Below the pieces are notes generated by a model, which saw only the letters and a list, made by a program, of their open reading frames with translations, ran no database searches and was not told the DNA's origin. This document shows, piece after piece, positions 43,175 through 53,208 of a DNA stretch of 64,000 bases. This DNA is from Pirellulaceae bacterium. GTDB lineage: Bacteria > Planctomycetota > Planctomycetia > Pirellulales > Pirellulaceae. The position numbers and the translations under genes were made by a program. The number at the start of each line of letters is the position of its first letter. Within the stretch, counting starts at the first letter, position 1. The DNA is taken from assembly GCA_022448645.1 (NCBI GenBank), contig JAKVBZ010000015.1:18012-82011 (forward strand), in the 5' to 3' direction.

Positions 43175-44347
43175 TCAGGCTGTCGCGGATGACAACTCGG
43201 CGAATGCATTCAACACCTGGTCAATCATTTCGGGGGTGTGGCCACAGCTCAGACTGAGTCGCAACAGCGATTCTCCCTCCGGAACCGATGGTGGCCGGAT
43301 AGCTGGGACCATCAGTCCCTGTTGCAGCAGCTGTTCTGACATCCGTACGGCGCTGGAAGGATCACCGATCATGATGGGGATGATTTGACTGTTGGACCTG
43401 ACCGACCAGCCTTGCTGTTGCAGCGTTTCGCAAACCTGTTGAGATGTTGCCAGCAGTTGGTGACGTCGCTCAGGTTCGGAGCGGATGATTTGCAATGCTG
43501 CTTGAGCGGCGGCCATTCCAGGGGCAGCTTGAGCGGTCGAGAATATGTAGGGACGGGCTCGATTGACAAGCCATGCGATGAGCTTTGTTGAGCCGGCCAC
43601 GAAGCCTCCGGCACAGCCCAAAGCCTTGCTTAAGGTTCCCACTTTGACATGAACACCTTCAGTCACATGGGGTCCGTACCACTCGGCAACCCCCCGACCT
43701 TGTTGGCCAAATACACCTGTTGCATGGGCTTCGTCAATCATCAACATAGTGTCGAATTGTTTCGCAAGCGTGACCAGCGTATCTAATGGTGCTAGGTCGC
43801 CATCCATACTAAAAAGAGAATCCGTGACAATGAGACGCCGGCGAAACCCTGATGCTTGGGCCAACATCTTTTCCAGGAATTCCATGTCAAGATGTGGGTA
43901 GATCTGAATGCGCGCTCCGGAGAGCCGGCAGCCGTCAATGATGCTGGCATGATTCCTGGCATCGCTCAGAATCACATCGCCTCGTTCAACGAGAGACGTG
44001 ATCGTACCCACATTCGCTGCGTAACCGGACGAAAAAACCAACGCGGCTTCTGTCTTCTCGAATTCCGCCAAGTCGTGTTCTAGTTCTGCATGGTACTTTG
44101 TATGTCCCGTGATCAGTGGACTTGCCGCACTACCCCATGCTTGTCGTTCCAACGCTTCCCGCACTGCCGTCGACAGACGCGGATCGCCGGCCAAATTTAG
44201 ATAGTCGTTCGATGCGAAGTTGACGACGGTTTGGCCAGAAGATGCAATGAGGATTGCTGTGGAGCCTTCATAGGTTCTCAACTGCCGCAACAGACCAGCA
44301 TGTTCGTGGGCGGCGAGTTTGTCGTCAATCCAAGCCAAAGCATCCAT
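43175..44347 (-). CDS. bioF: 8-amino-7-oxononanoate synthase or related alpha-oxoamine synthase
   Basis: The 390-residue PLP enzyme has the family landmarks: NFASNDYLNLAG, GSAASPLITGHTKYHAELE, FSSGYAANVG, DARNHASIIDGCRLSGA, MIDEAHATGVFG and the PLP-lysine motif GTLSKALG (Lys241). BioF joins pimeloyl-ACP/CoA and alanine in biotin synthesis. Serine palmitoyltransferase and glycine C-acetyltransferase share the fold, so the exact substrate is less sure, but length and motifs fit BioF best. It converges with the ABC permease gene with only eight bases between the stops. No other bio gene is visible. Confidence 0.85.
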   Translation of the reverse strand: MDALAWIDDKLAAHEHAGLLRQLRTYEGSTAILIASSGQTVVNFASNDYLNLAGDPRLSTAVREALERQAWGSAASPLITGHTKYHAELEHDLAEFEKTEAALVFSSGYAANVGTITSLVERGDVILSDARNHASIIDGCRLSGARIQIYPHLDMEFLEKMLAQASGFRRRLIVTDSLFSMDGDLAPLDTLVTLAKQFDTMLMIDEAHATGVFGQQGRGVAEWYGPHVTEGVHVKVGTLSKALGCAGGFVAGSTKLIAWLVNRARPYIFSTAQAAPGMAAAQAALQIIRSEPERRHQLLATSQQVCETLQQQGWSVRSNSQIIPIMIGDPSSAVRMSEQLLQQGLMVPAIRPPSVPEGESLLRLSLSCGHTPEMIDQVLNAFAELSSATA

Positions 44348-44360
44348 TTGAGAAGTCGTG

Positions 44361-47300
44361 CTACCGTGGCGGTTGTGTGCGTCTGGTCGAAACGCTAGAT
44401 CTCGCCGGTACGTTAAGGAACGTAAAAAGGTCGACCACCTCTTGCAATGTTAACGAATCTAACAGGCCATCGGGCATTACGGAAACCTGGCTTTGCATAA
44501 TTTTTTCGACCACGTCCTTGGGAATGACGGCTTGGCCGCCGTTCGATTTGGTGATGACCAATTCCCCAGCAGCTGCTGACGAGACGATGCCAGTGTATAT
44601 CTTGCCATCATACGTAAAGACCGTCTTGGACGCGTATTGGTCAGAGACAACATGGGAAGGGTGTAGAATCGACTCGACGATTTCTTTTTTGTGAAACCGA
44701 CGACTCACCGTGGATAGATCAGGACCGAGGGTCTCTCCCAAGTCACCATATTTATGGCACTTAGCGCATTGTGCTTTAGAATAAACATGAGCGCCTCGGT
44801 GTGGCGATCCGGACAAACCGTCGGATGAATCCAAGGTTGTGAGAATTTCGTCGACCTGCCATTGGTTTCCGTTTTGTGATTTGGGTAATTCGGCCACGGC
44901 GTGATCTGAGTATTTATCGGAAAACCATTGTTGCCACCGCTGGATCTCTTCGTCCGGTGACCGGTTGCCTGTATTCAGCATTTCTCCCGTCCAATGTTGC
45001 AGCAGACGAATGACTTCTTTTTTTCCTTTTGTGTCTTGTTTCAAACCTTGTAGGATGACTTGGCGGATCTCTTCCGGTTCGGCGGAGGCCCGATCTATGT
45101 CCTGCAATCGTCGTATGATGTCTAAGGCGATGGGGCCATCCAGGAGGGGAATGGATTGGACCAGATAGGACCAGTTTTTTTCTGATGGTTGTTCAGCGAG
45201 TGCCATGGCAATATGTACTCGTCGGTTTGCATCTTTTTCGTACATCTGACGCAAGTACTCGAAAGACGCTTCGCTACCTTCACTCGCGAGCGTGGCAACG
45301 ATAGCAATTTTTAACCGGTCGCTGGCGGGATCACTCCATTCGGCGACGTCGGCGTCCAATTGACGAATGGCCGACATGGCCGACGGGAGAGATTTTTCTC
45401 CCATAGCATACAGGGCAACGAAGCAGGCATTCGGCCAGTTCTCGCCACCCAGCAGGACGTCCTTGCGCTCGGACGGTGTCAGCAGGTTCCCGAAGTCCAG
45501 AGAAATATTTTGCAAATAGTTGTTAAAGTGTTTTCCGCCGGGCGATTTCATTGCTTGGTCGAAATACTTCAAAACGTTGATCTTGGCGGCGCTGGTCCAA
45601 CCCGATTCCAGGTATCGTAGATGGATGGCCAGATGAAGTTTTTCCAATTCGTCCGCATCCGAATGTAAGAATTGGACATAGCGGTCCATGCAGGAGCTGA
45701 CCTGTAAATACGCAAGCAGACGAACGACTTCACGATTCATCTTAGATTCGCCTGCAGGAAACTCGATGGCCAGTAAGTGTGCTAACGGTTTGGCTTCCTC
45801 AGGACTCAAATGGGCTCTTAAGATGGCTAACTGTTGCACTCGGAGAATGTCCGTGAAGTCCCGGTCATTCATGTAGGTGGGGATCAGGCTGGTAATTCGC
45901 TGCGTGATTGCCAGACCATGTTGATGACTGGGGTACGCGATCATCAGGGCGAGGGCACCTTGGATGAACAAGCGATGATGATCGGTAGAGAGGACTTGAT
46001 CCCGCCATTGATCCGCTGGGATCCTTTCCAGCAACCTGCGTGCTGCCCATGATTCCATACGATCCGTCGATTGCAGGTTGTGCTTGATGTCGGCCAATTC
46101 AAGATCGGGTTGAATGCGTAGCAGGGCTTCGCAGGCGTGTCGACGAACGTGGACATGATCGTCTTTGAGCATTTCTTTCAGTTGGGGAACAAAGCTGTCC
46201 CGCTTCCCGACGCCCATAAAGTACGCTGCCGAGGCACGTACTTGTGGATGGCTATCGCTGGAGAGCTCGAGTAACAAAGGCAGCGAAGGCAGGGGGCCGT
46301 ATAATCGCATGGTTTGGAGTGCACGGATCCGGTAGGACGGTGGATTCTTTTTGCTTTTGGCGACATGTGTTAGTTGGTCGGCCCAACCAGTTTTTATCTC
46401 TTGCTGTTTTAGCGTGATCGCTTGACGAGACCAGGCACTGTTGAATTGAGGTTGGCGGATCACGCTGGAGACGTCTTTTCCCAGGTCCTGACGGTCTTCT
46501 GGAACGGTGCCGTTCCACGACACACGATAGATTCCCCCGTTCGTGTTGCGTCCGCCTGTCGTGAAATAAACCGCGCCGTCAGGGCCAACTTCAATGTCGG
46601 TGACGTTGAGAGGCTGGCCTTCTAGAAAAACTTCGCTGTCAACGTCCCACGAGGTGCCATTTTGTTCTAAGCGATAGACCATGATCCGGCCTGACGACCA
46701 GTCGCAGGAAAAGAGAGCGTTGTGGTAGCTCGTCGGAAAAGCGAAATGATTATAAAAGACCAAGCCGGCGGGCGATCCCCGACCAGTGTCCGCAACCGGG
46801 GGAGTACTATCGACGAAATAATCGGGCCACTTGGACCAACCGGATCGCCAACCGAATTCAGCCCCTTCAATGACATGGAGTAGCCGGGTACCTCGATGCC
46901 ACGGAGTACCTTGATCCGATTCCATGTCGGAGTCGTGGGTAAACAATTCTCCGTAGCGATCAAACGCCAAATCGTACGCATTACGGAGACCACCGGCTAC
47001 CGTTTCTACTTTTTGGGTCTTTATGTCGACGCGAATGATCGTTCCACCGGGTGCTTTGACGTCCGTGGCGTGACCACCAGGGTCTTCATATTTCGGACTG
47101 GCTAGCAGCCCCTCATAGTAGTTTTGATAGGGACCGGCCGGGTCGGTGTCCATGTCCATGGCCGTAAGGTTGCCCAAGGAAACGTAGATCTTTCCATCGG
47201 GACCCAACGTTAGTCCATGAGGGCCATGTTCATGTGATTCACCACGAAACTTCACCATCGTCTCGAGATTGGGAATGGGCCTTTGATGGGATCCCTGCCA

Positions 47301-48299
47301 GCGGTAGAGAGCGGATCCGTTCGGACCGTCTCCAACCACATAGTATTGGCCGTTGACCGCCAGAATGCCTTGGCAGTTTTTCACTTGGTCGGTCAGGTTC
47401 GAAATCTTATCCAGTTGGCCGTCGCCATCCGAATCCTCCGCGAGGAACAATCCACCCTGTTCACGAGCAAAGATCATTCGTCCAAATTCGTCAAATGTGA
47501 GGGCAATGACAGAGCCGGTCTGTTGATGGTTGAACAACTCCGTGATGGAGAATGCTTGTGAGATTTTGAATCGACCGTGGGAAGTACTGATTGATGAGTT
47601 CGCTGTTTTTACAGTTGGCTGTTGCGTGGTGGACTTCGGTGCGGGTGGTGACTTGGTTCCCACTTGTGAGGTTTTCGGGGTGGCAGAATCTGGTGGTTGT
47701 TTGGAAGTGAGCCAAGGTTGAGTTTTACCGAGTTGCCCAAATTCTTGCGCAACCTTCCAGCGTCGATCCGAATAGGCGGGCATCGGCCACAAGGGTAGAA
47801 CTTTGACACTGGCTTTCCAGGTTTTATTGGTAGATAGCGCAACGTGGGTGTTTTCTTTTTCTTTCACGATCAAGCGAGCTGCTAGCCCCGCAGTATTCCC
47901 CTCGGAATTCTGAACAGCCACGGCGACCACATTGCGTCCTTGGATTAGGTGTTTGGTGACATCGTGTTGGTCTGGCTTTTGCCAAGACATGCCTTCACTA
48001 ACTCGCATACCGTTGACATACAGGGTGTACTTGTCGTCACACCAAATGGAGATCTGACCTGACTCTGGTTGCGTCATTCGAAATGCTTTACGAAAAAAGC
48101 AGCGTCCGATGGGGATGTTGCCTTGTTCATGATCTTGTGCCCATATCCATTGAGGCTCCTGTGCCGTAGCAAACAGCGCGAGGCATGAGAACCAGCTCAA
48201 GGACAACGCCAATCCAATGATTGTGGAAGCGGCGGGTGCCTTGAATCGAATCAATGGACTTGGTGCATACTTTTTACGGTTGCACTTTTTCACGAGCAT
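44361..48299 (-). CDS. PVC-type multidomain dehydrogenase-like protein with cytochrome c domain
   Basis: The 1312-residue exported protein has a signal peptide (about 1-46). Then come a galactose-binding-like domain (about 50-165, with YTLYVNGMRVSEG), a Ser/Thr/Pro linker (about 195-245), a beta-propeller of the sugar/sorbosone dehydrogenase kind (about 250-620, GPHGLTLGPDGKIYVSLGN), HEAT-like helical repeats (about 640-1150) and a C-terminal haem domain. That domain has CAKCH (Cys1178, Cys1181, His1182) and a likely Met ligand near 1275. The combination matches the Pirellula/Verrucomicrobium proteins of the TIGR02604 and TIGR02603 types. It probably oxidises a carbohydrate-like substrate in the periplasm and passes electrons through the haem; the substrate is unknown. 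Confidence 0.88.
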   Translation of the reverse strand: MLVKKCNRKKYAPSPLIRFKAPAASTIIGLALSLSWFSCLALFATAQEPQWIWAQDHEQGNIPIGRCFFRKAFRMTQPESGQISIWCDDKYTLYVNGMRVSEGMSWQKPDQHDVTKHLIQGRNVVAVAVQNSEGNTAGLAARLIVKEKENTHVALSTNKTWKASVKVLPLWPMPAYSDRRWKVAQEFGQLGKTQPWLTSKQPPDSATPKTSQVGTKSPPAPKSTTQQPTVKTANSSISTSHGRFKISQAFSITELFNHQQTGSVIALTFDEFGRMIFAREQGGLFLAEDSDGDGQLDKISNLTDQVKNCQGILAVNGQYYVVGDGPNGSALYRWQGSHQRPIPNLETMVKFRGESHEHGPHGLTLGPDGKIYVSLGNLTAMDMDTDPAGPYQNYYEGLLASPKYEDPGGHATDVKAPGGTIIRVDIKTQKVETVAGGLRNAYDLAFDRYGELFTHDSDMESDQGTPWHRGTRLLHVIEGAEFGWRSGWSKWPDYFVDSTPPVADTGRGSPAGLVFYNHFAFPTSYHNALFSCDWSSGRIMVYRLEQNGTSWDVDSEVFLEGQPLNVTDIEVGPDGAVYFTTGGRNTNGGIYRVSWNGTVPEDRQDLGKDVSSVIRQPQFNSAWSRQAITLKQQEIKTGWADQLTHVAKSKKNPPSYRIRALQTMRLYGPLPSLPLLLELSSDSHPQVRASAAYFMGVGKRDSFVPQLKEMLKDDHVHVRRHACEALLRIQPDLELADIKHNLQSTDRMESWAARRLLERIPADQWRDQVLSTDHHRLFIQGALALMIAYPSHQHGLAITQRITSLIPTYMNDRDFTDILRVQQLAILRAHLSPEEAKPLAHLLAIEFPAGESKMNREVVRLLAYLQVSSCMDRYVQFLHSDADELEKLHLAIHLRYLESGWTSAAKINVLKYFDQAMKSPGGKHFNNYLQNISLDFGNLLTPSERKDVLLGGENWPNACFVALYAMGEKSLPSAMSAIRQLDADVAEWSDPASDRLKIAIVATLASEGSEASFEYLRQMYEKDANRRVHIAMALAEQPSEKNWSYLVQSIPLLDGPIALDIIRRLQDIDRASAEPEEIRQVILQGLKQDTKGKKEVIRLLQHWTGEMLNTGNRSPDEEIQRWQQWFSDKYSDHAVAELPKSQNGNQWQVDEILTTLDSSDGLSGSPHRGAHVYSKAQCAKCHKYGDLGETLGPDLSTVSRRFHKKEIVESILHPSHVVSDQYASKTVFTYDGKIYTGIVSSAAAGELVITKSNGGQAVIPKDVVEKIMQSQVSVMPDGLLDSLTLQEVVDLFTFLNVPARSSVSTRRTQPPR

Positions 48300-48415
48300 A
48301 GGCTCCTCGCCAGAATTGCATCAGACATTTGGGCGAGGAAGGTACCAGCAATGAACTTGTGACTGCAACGGTGGTTGCAGTCTGCTAGCACTGGCAAAGC
48401 GATTGTTGGATCACG

Positions 48416-49150
48416 CTATTTTTTCTGACCAACGAAGATGTAATACGGAGCTCGTATCCAAGGCAGATAAGGAACTTTTGCCAATTCTTCGCTCAACGAT
48501 TGTCGTTGAAAGCGAAGGTCGAGCATGGCTACGTGATCCGACGAGGGAAACACGTTGTCGGAACTCATCCAGACCGGCCAAAAATTCCGTGTAAACCAGG
48601 AATGACGTTGCATTCCGGCTGCGGGGTACTTTCTCGAAACATAGAAATCGACAACACCAATCGTTCCACCGGGGCGGAGCATTTCCCAAGCGTTTTCCAA
48701 CGCGGCAAACCAATCCGGAATCATCGTGAGCGAGTAAGAAAAAGTTACCACGTCAACCGGTTCGCCAGCGGGTCGGAAGCGGGTCGCATCGGCCTCCACT
48801 ACTTCAACATTGTTCCAGTCCCGCTCATGAGCACGCTGCTTGGCGACTCCCAGCAAAGATTCGGCGAGGTCTACAACATAGATGCGTTCCAGCTGTTCAA
48901 TGGGCGATCCGCTTGTGAAATACTCCAAATTACTTCCTGTCCCACCTCCCATGTCGACCCAGCGGCCACCGCTAGGAACATCAATTGCCGACCACATTTC
49001 TTGGCGACCTTGTAGCAGCCTGCGACGGAATTCATCATACGCTTCCGCTTGCCCCGCATAAAAACTGTCCATGCGTTCGGCGTGGTCGGTGCCGCGGATG
49101 GGACGCACCGCCAAATGATACAGGACCTTCATGTCCGAAACGAAACTCAT
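48416..49150 (-). CDS. btaB: Betaine lipid synthase N-methyltransferase BtaB
   Basis: The 244-residue protein is a class I SAM methyltransferase with WVDMGGGTGSNLEYF (SAM loop), IYVVDLAESLL and VVEADATRF. BtaB adds three methyl groups to the homoserine amine of diacylglyceryl-homoserine, giving the betaine lipid DGTS. The start lies three bases after the stop of btaA, the gene for the preceding step, which is the main support for this assignment over a general ubiquinone-type methyltransferase. The C-terminal region (DFYVSRKYP, then FWPVWMSSDNVF) is also as I know it from BtaB proteins. Confidence 0.88.
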   Translation of the reverse strand: MSFVSDMKVLYHLAVRPIRGTDHAERMDSFYAGQAEAYDEFRRRLLQGRQEMWSAIDVPSGGRWVDMGGGTGSNLEYFTSGSPIEQLERIYVVDLAESLLGVAKQRAHERDWNNVEVVEADATRFRPAGEPVDVVTFSYSLTMIPDWFAALENAWEMLRPGGTIGVVDFYVSRKYPAAGMQRHSWFTRNFWPVWMSSDNVFPSSDHVAMLDLRFQRQSLSEELAKVPYLPWIRAPYYIFVGQKK

Positions 49151-49153
49151 AGC

Positions 49154-50347
49154 TTAAGCGGCCAAGTCGGCAATGTAGAAGCTACCGTAGGTGTGTACCC
49201 GATCACGGGCGTGTAATTGACGAGCTAACTCGTGGTGGTAAGTGAGTAGTTGGCCGAGGGGTAGCAATTGACCGTCCTTGGTGATTTGCACACGGTCAAC
49301 AAAATCGGTATGCAGTCCACCGCTGCGCCAGATGACGCGTGCTCCTGGTGCAGCACGGCGTACAATCGCTTGCCACTCAGCCTCCAGCAGGTTGAAATAC
49401 TTTCCACTCATCCAGTCCATGTGATCCAGTAAGACAAAACGGGAAATGGGTTCTACGGAGGAATGCAGGAAGCCTTCTACCGAGTTCGTACAGACACTGA
49501 CTCGGTCGACTAAGCCGTCTTTCAATCTTTTGAAATTGTCTTCCCGCAAATATTCTGGACAGCATGTGCGTGTGTACTGGCCTGTCAGGTAGACTCGCCA
49601 GAAGTAGTTGTCTGCCAATGGTAGCCTGATAAGCACAGATTCCACACAGTCTCGGACGAATCCGGAAATCCCTCCTTTGTAGTGCCGTTCGACTTCGGTG
49701 CGTTGGGCGCGGGGAACGCCTAGCATGGACAAAGTGGTATCGCGCCCCATGGCAAACCGAATCGACCGTGTCCAAAAACGATCTCGCAACTTGTTGTCAT
49801 AAATGTCTCTTTGCTCGTCGACCGACGAGGCTTCTAGTAATTCATCGACATAAGGTCGTAGCTTCACAATGCGATCGATATAAACATTCATTAACCAGGC
49901 AAAGCTGCCAGACGTTCCACGGAAATAAAAGTTGCGTCGTCGATGTATCTCAAAGAATTTGATCCAGCGATCCCAATATTGCTGAGACCACATGGAAAGG
50001 TGAGGTCGCAGGTTTTGCTTGTAAAGAGTTTGCACGTTTTCGACAGCTCCACGACCGAACATGTTGAAGAACGTGTCGAATTCAAGTTGACGAATGCCGG
50101 CCAGTTTCAATTCCAGCAGGGCGTTCTGTCGTGGATTCATGTCGACTGCGTAAACGTGTTTGGGTTCCGTCAGCACGTAGTCTAAAGCGTTGCAACCTGC
50201 TGAGGTAATTACCAGCACATTGTCGGTCGGACCTAGCTGCAAGGCCTCGCGGTCCAACCGTGGATCTTCCCAACAGGTGTTGTAGACCAAATTATGTCCA
50301 TGCACCAATTGAAAAACCCGTTCACTTACCCAATCGCTTGTTTTCAT
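49154..50347 (-). CDS. btaA: S-adenosylmethionine:diacylglycerol 3-amino-3-carboxypropyltransferase BtaA
   Basis: BtaA transfers the 3-amino-3-carboxypropyl group of SAM to diacylglycerol, the first step to DGTS, a membrane lipid without phosphorus. The start is set at the ATG at 50347, with AAGGAG five bases upstream, giving [17 protein letters not shown] and 397 residues. Typical parts of the DUF3419/BtaA family are [49 protein letters not shown] and the late [10 protein letters not shown]. btaB follows after three bases. In other bacteria these genes respond to phosphate starvation; I see no convincing Pho box here. Confidence 0.92.
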   Translation of the reverse strand: MKTSDWVSERVFQLVHGHNLVYNTCWEDPRLDREALQLGPTDNVLVITSAGCNALDYVLTEPKHVYAVDMNPRQNALLELKLAGIRQLEFDTFFNMFGRGAVENVQTLYKQNLRPHLSMWSQQYWDRWIKFFEIHRRRNFYFRGTSGSFAWLMNVYIDRIVKLRPYVDELLEASSVDEQRDIYDNKLRDRFWTRSIRFAMGRDTTLSMLGVPRAQRTEVERHYKGGISGFVRDCVESVLIRLPLADNYFWRVYLTGQYTRTCCPEYLREDNFKRLKDGLVDRVSVCTNSVEGFLHSSVEPISRFVLLDHMDWMSGKYFNLLEAEWQAIVRRAAPGARVIWRSGGLHTDFVDRVQITKDGQLLPLGQLLTYHHELARQLHARDRVHTYGSFYIADLAA

Positions 50348-50380
50348 CATGACTCCTTGTACCGAATCGACAGCGCGCCG

Positions 50381-50444
50381 CATGAGCAGCCGCTAACATG
50401 GATTCTACCGCCAAGAGCTTAATCGACAAGCGGCTGCTTGCATG
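50381..50444. promoter_or_regulatory. Imperfect inverted repeat upstream of btaA
   Basis: The arms catgagcagccgctaa (50381-50396) and aagcggctgcttgcatg (50428-50444) are near-complementary: nine consecutive bases pair (agcagccgc with gcggctgct), with an outer catg on both sides. About 31 bases lie between the arms. It sits about 35 bases upstream of the btaA start. It could be a leader hairpin or operator; the function is unknown. Confidence 0.4.
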
Positions 50445-50566
50445 GGTGACGAGCGAGGCACGGTGTCCAGTAGTTTTTCGGAGGTTTATGGACCAATGGC
50501 TCACCACGAGACGCAGTGATTTTTGGTAAAGGCAACGTAGTTTACCCAATCGTTTGGGTGAACTTT

Positions 50567-51475
50567 TCAGATACCGACTTCGAAGCGACCGGTAAAGTCG
50601 GCAAGTCCACGATTCATGCCTCGAGTATTGAAACGTACAGATAAGGAACCGTCCCGACCGACGGCGATCAGTCCTCCGCAGCGGTCGGGCAGAATATGAT
50701 CCACCACGTGGTCCACGGCGTCGCCAATCTTCCAGCCACGATAGTGCATGAGTGCCGAAACGTTAAACGCAACGCAGTGTTTGATGAACTGCTCACCGTT
50801 CCCAGTGCAGGAAACAGCACAAGTTTCGTTGTTGGCATAAGTTCCGGCTCCGATTAACGGCGAATCTCCGACTCGTCCAAATCGTTTTAAAGTAATCCCC
50901 CCTGTCGAGGTTGCGGCGGCCAGGTTTCCGTTCTGATCCAAAGCCACGCAGCCGACCGTTCCCAAGTGATCGTTGGCTGGTGAGGAATCAGCTGCTCGCC
51001 GCCGTGCGCGTTGCCACGCCGCCATGCGATGTTCAGTTCGAAAATAATCGGATTCGACCAAATCCATTCCGAACTTCTTAGCAAATTCGTCTGCTCCTGT
51101 TCCGCAAAGCAACACATGGGGAGAATGATCCATGACGGCGCGTGCAGCGCTGACAGGATTGCGGATGGTGCGGACACCGGCAACCGCACCGCAGTTTCCG
51201 GAGCCACCCTCCATGATCGAAGCGTCCAGTTCAAATTCCCCATTGTAATTGGGAAATGATCCATGCCCTGCATTGAAATAAGGATCGTCTTCCAAGGACC
51301 GCGTGACGGCTTCAACGGTGTCGACGCTAGTAGCGCCGCGTCGCAGCATGGACTGTCCTGTTTCCAGGGCCAAAGCCAGTGACTCTTTTAACGCTTCGCG
51401 TTCATGGCTGTTGGACCATAGCGGTGCATTTCCAGCTCCGCCGTGGACTGCCAAAGCGTAGGTGTCCTGCGTCAT
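50567..51475 (-). CDS. iaaA: Isoaspartyl peptidase/L-asparaginase
   Basis: The 302-residue Ntn hydrolase has AVHGGAG at the start, FNAGHGSFPN and ASIMEGG, and the self-cleavage and nucleophile site HLGTVGCVALD with Thr173. Autocleavage before Thr173 would give alpha and beta chains. The enzyme removes isoaspartyl residues from peptides and can hydrolyse asparagine. The usual GDSPLIGAGTYANN metal/substrate loop is present. Its start overlaps the polX stop by four bases, so the two are in one operon. Confidence 0.92.
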   Translation of the reverse strand: MTQDTYALAVHGGAGNAPLWSNSHEREALKESLALALETGQSMLRRGATSVDTVEAVTRSLEDDPYFNAGHGSFPNYNGEFELDASIMEGGSGNCGAVAGVRTIRNPVSAARAVMDHSPHVLLCGTGADEFAKKFGMDLVESDYFRTEHRMAAWQRARRRAADSSPANDHLGTVGCVALDQNGNLAAATSTGGITLKRFGRVGDSPLIGAGTYANNETCAVSCTGNGEQFIKHCVAFNVSALMHYRGWKIGDAVDHVVDHILPDRCGGLIAVGRDGSLSVRFNTRGMNRGLADFTGRFEVGI

Positions 51476-53208
51476 CTGTTACGTCTCAGCAGTTTTTGTA
51501 GTTCTGGCCAGGGGCGAGAATTGGCCACATCCGCTTTGGTTAATCCTGCCCGCCGCGCTTGCAGGATCCCATAACGCATCACATCTAGCCCAGCGATGCT
51601 GTGTGCGTCGGTATTGATGACAACGGGAATGCCGTGTTCTTTGGCGGCGGCACAATGAATTTCGTTAAGGTCTAATCGTCGTGGGTTGGCGTTGAGTTCC
51701 AGTAAGGTTCCGTGTTGGGCAGCAGCTGTGAACATTGTATCGATGTCGACCTCGTACGGTTCACGTTGATTAAGTAGTCTGCCAGTGGGATGCGCGATCG
51801 CCGTCACGTACGGATTTTGGATGGCGCCCAAGATACGGTCTGTAATTTGATCCCGAGATTGTTTTTGTCCGTAATGAATGCTGGCCAAGACCCAATCTGC
51901 GCGAGCCAGCACATCGTCTGGCAAGTCCATACCTCCTTTTTCGAGGATATCGCATTCAATCCCCTTGAGAATTGTGATGCTGCCGTCCAGCTCGTGATAG
52001 AGCTGGTCGATTTGGTCCCATTGTTTGAGAAGTCGCTCAGCGGTCAAACCGCCTGCCATCGAAACCCGCTGGCTGTGATCGGTGATGGCGATGTAATTTA
52101 AACCTCGCTGGTGTGCTGCCTGCACCATTTCTGGCAGACTTGCTTTGCCGTCTGTAGCGGTCGTGTGCATATGGAGATCACCCTGGATATCTGCCAACTC
52201 CACCAAATCGGGAAGAGCTCCATGTTCGGCCCAGTCGAATTCGCGTCGGGATTCTCGCAATTCGGGCGGAAAATAAGGCAACTGTAAGGTGGCATACACA
52301 TCGGATTCTTCCTGACCCGCCAGATATTGTTGTTCTTCATCTTCGACACGAAATACGCCGTATTCGTTGATTCGTAAGCCGCGCTGGCGTGCCATGCCAC
52401 GAAGCACCACATTGTGGTCTTTCGAGCCAGTAAAGTATTGCAACGCAGCACCGAAGGATTCAGCAGGTACAACTCTTAGGTCGACCGATAATCCGTTGGC
52501 TAGACGTATCGACATTTTGGTGCTACCGCGGGCGATCGTTTCGGCCCGTTCCGGAAATTCGCCGAACCAATCCATGACTCTGTCTGAGTCGGTTGAGACG
52601 ACCAGAATGTCCAAGTCTCCGACAGTATCTCGACCTCGGCGGTAGCTACCTGCCATTTCCATGCGCTGGATGGAATCGCACTGGCGCAGGTGTTCCAACA
52701 GAGCTTGGGCGAGTGTATCGGCATCGGCCCAGAGGATGCGTCGATTCGCAGCGTCGGCAATCTCAATGCCATGCAATAGGACGGTTTCTGTTTTAGCCGC
52801 AAACCCTTTCAGCTCGCGAACCTGATGATTCAAACAAGCGGTTTTTAGTTCCTCCAGGGATGTAACACCGAGTTCTTGGTACAGAGTTTTTGCTTTTTTG
52901 GGACCAAGGTTGGGAATGCGAAGTAAATCGAGAACGGTGGCAGGAATGGCCGCCATGAGCTCGTTCAGCTGAGGGAGTTTCCCCGTTTCGACCAGCACCT
53001 GAGTCTTCTGCGCCAGATCTTTTCCGATGCCATCGATATCCGTCAGCTGTCGAGACTCGTCGGCTAGAACACCAGCTACCGGTTCGGGAAAATCACGAAT
53101 GGTCCGTGCGCCATTGCGATAGGCTCGTATACGAAACGGATTGGCACCTTGGAATTCCAGCAAGTCGGCGACTTGTTCAAATACATCAGCGATTTTGGCG
53201 TTTGTCAC
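51472..53208 (-). CDS. polX: DNA polymerase X family protein with PHP exonuclease domain
   Basis: The 578-residue protein has an N-terminal helix-hairpin-helix part (FRIRAYRNGARTIRDFP, IPNLGPKKAKTLYQELGV), the pol-beta nucleotidyltransferase motif GSYRRGRDTVGDLDILV with its catalytic Asp pair, and a C-terminal PHP domain (DLHMHTTATDGK, AITDHS, ECDIL, ELNANPRRLDL). Bacterial PolX fills short gaps and has 3'-5' exonuclease activity in base excision repair. The length is normal for the family. It overlaps the GTPase gene upstream and the iaaA gene downstream by four bases each. Confidence 0.95.
   Translation of the reverse strand: MTNAKIADVFEQVADLLEFQGANPFRIRAYRNGARTIRDFPEPVAGVLADESRQLTDIDGIGKDLAQKTQVLVETGKLPQLNELMAAIPATVLDLLRIPNLGPKKAKTLYQELGVTSLEELKTACLNHQVRELKGFAAKTETVLLHGIEIADAANRRILWADADTLAQALLEHLRQCDSIQRMEMAGSYRRGRDTVGDLDILVVSTDSDRVMDWFGEFPERAETIARGSTKMSIRLANGLSVDLRVVPAESFGAALQYFTGSKDHNVVLRGMARQRGLRINEYGVFRVEDEEQQYLAGQEESDVYATLQLPYFPPELRESRREFDWAEHGALPDLVELADIQGDLHMHTTATDGKASLPEMVQAAHQRGLNYIAITDHSQRVSMAGGLTAERLLKQWDQIDQLYHELDGSITILKGIECDILEKGGMDLPDDVLARADWVLASIHYGQKQSRDQITDRILGAIQNPYVTAIAHPTGRLLNQREPYEVDIDTMFTAAAQHGTLLELNANPRRLDLNEIHCAAAKEHGIPVVINTDAHSIAGLDVMRYGILQARRAGLTKADVANSRPWPELQKLLRRNR

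Noticed and set aside
43157..43180. Short TGACC-TTGT-GGTCA hairpin between the converging permease and bioF genes as a terminator
   Set aside because: Five-base stem and no T tract on either strand; too weak to call.
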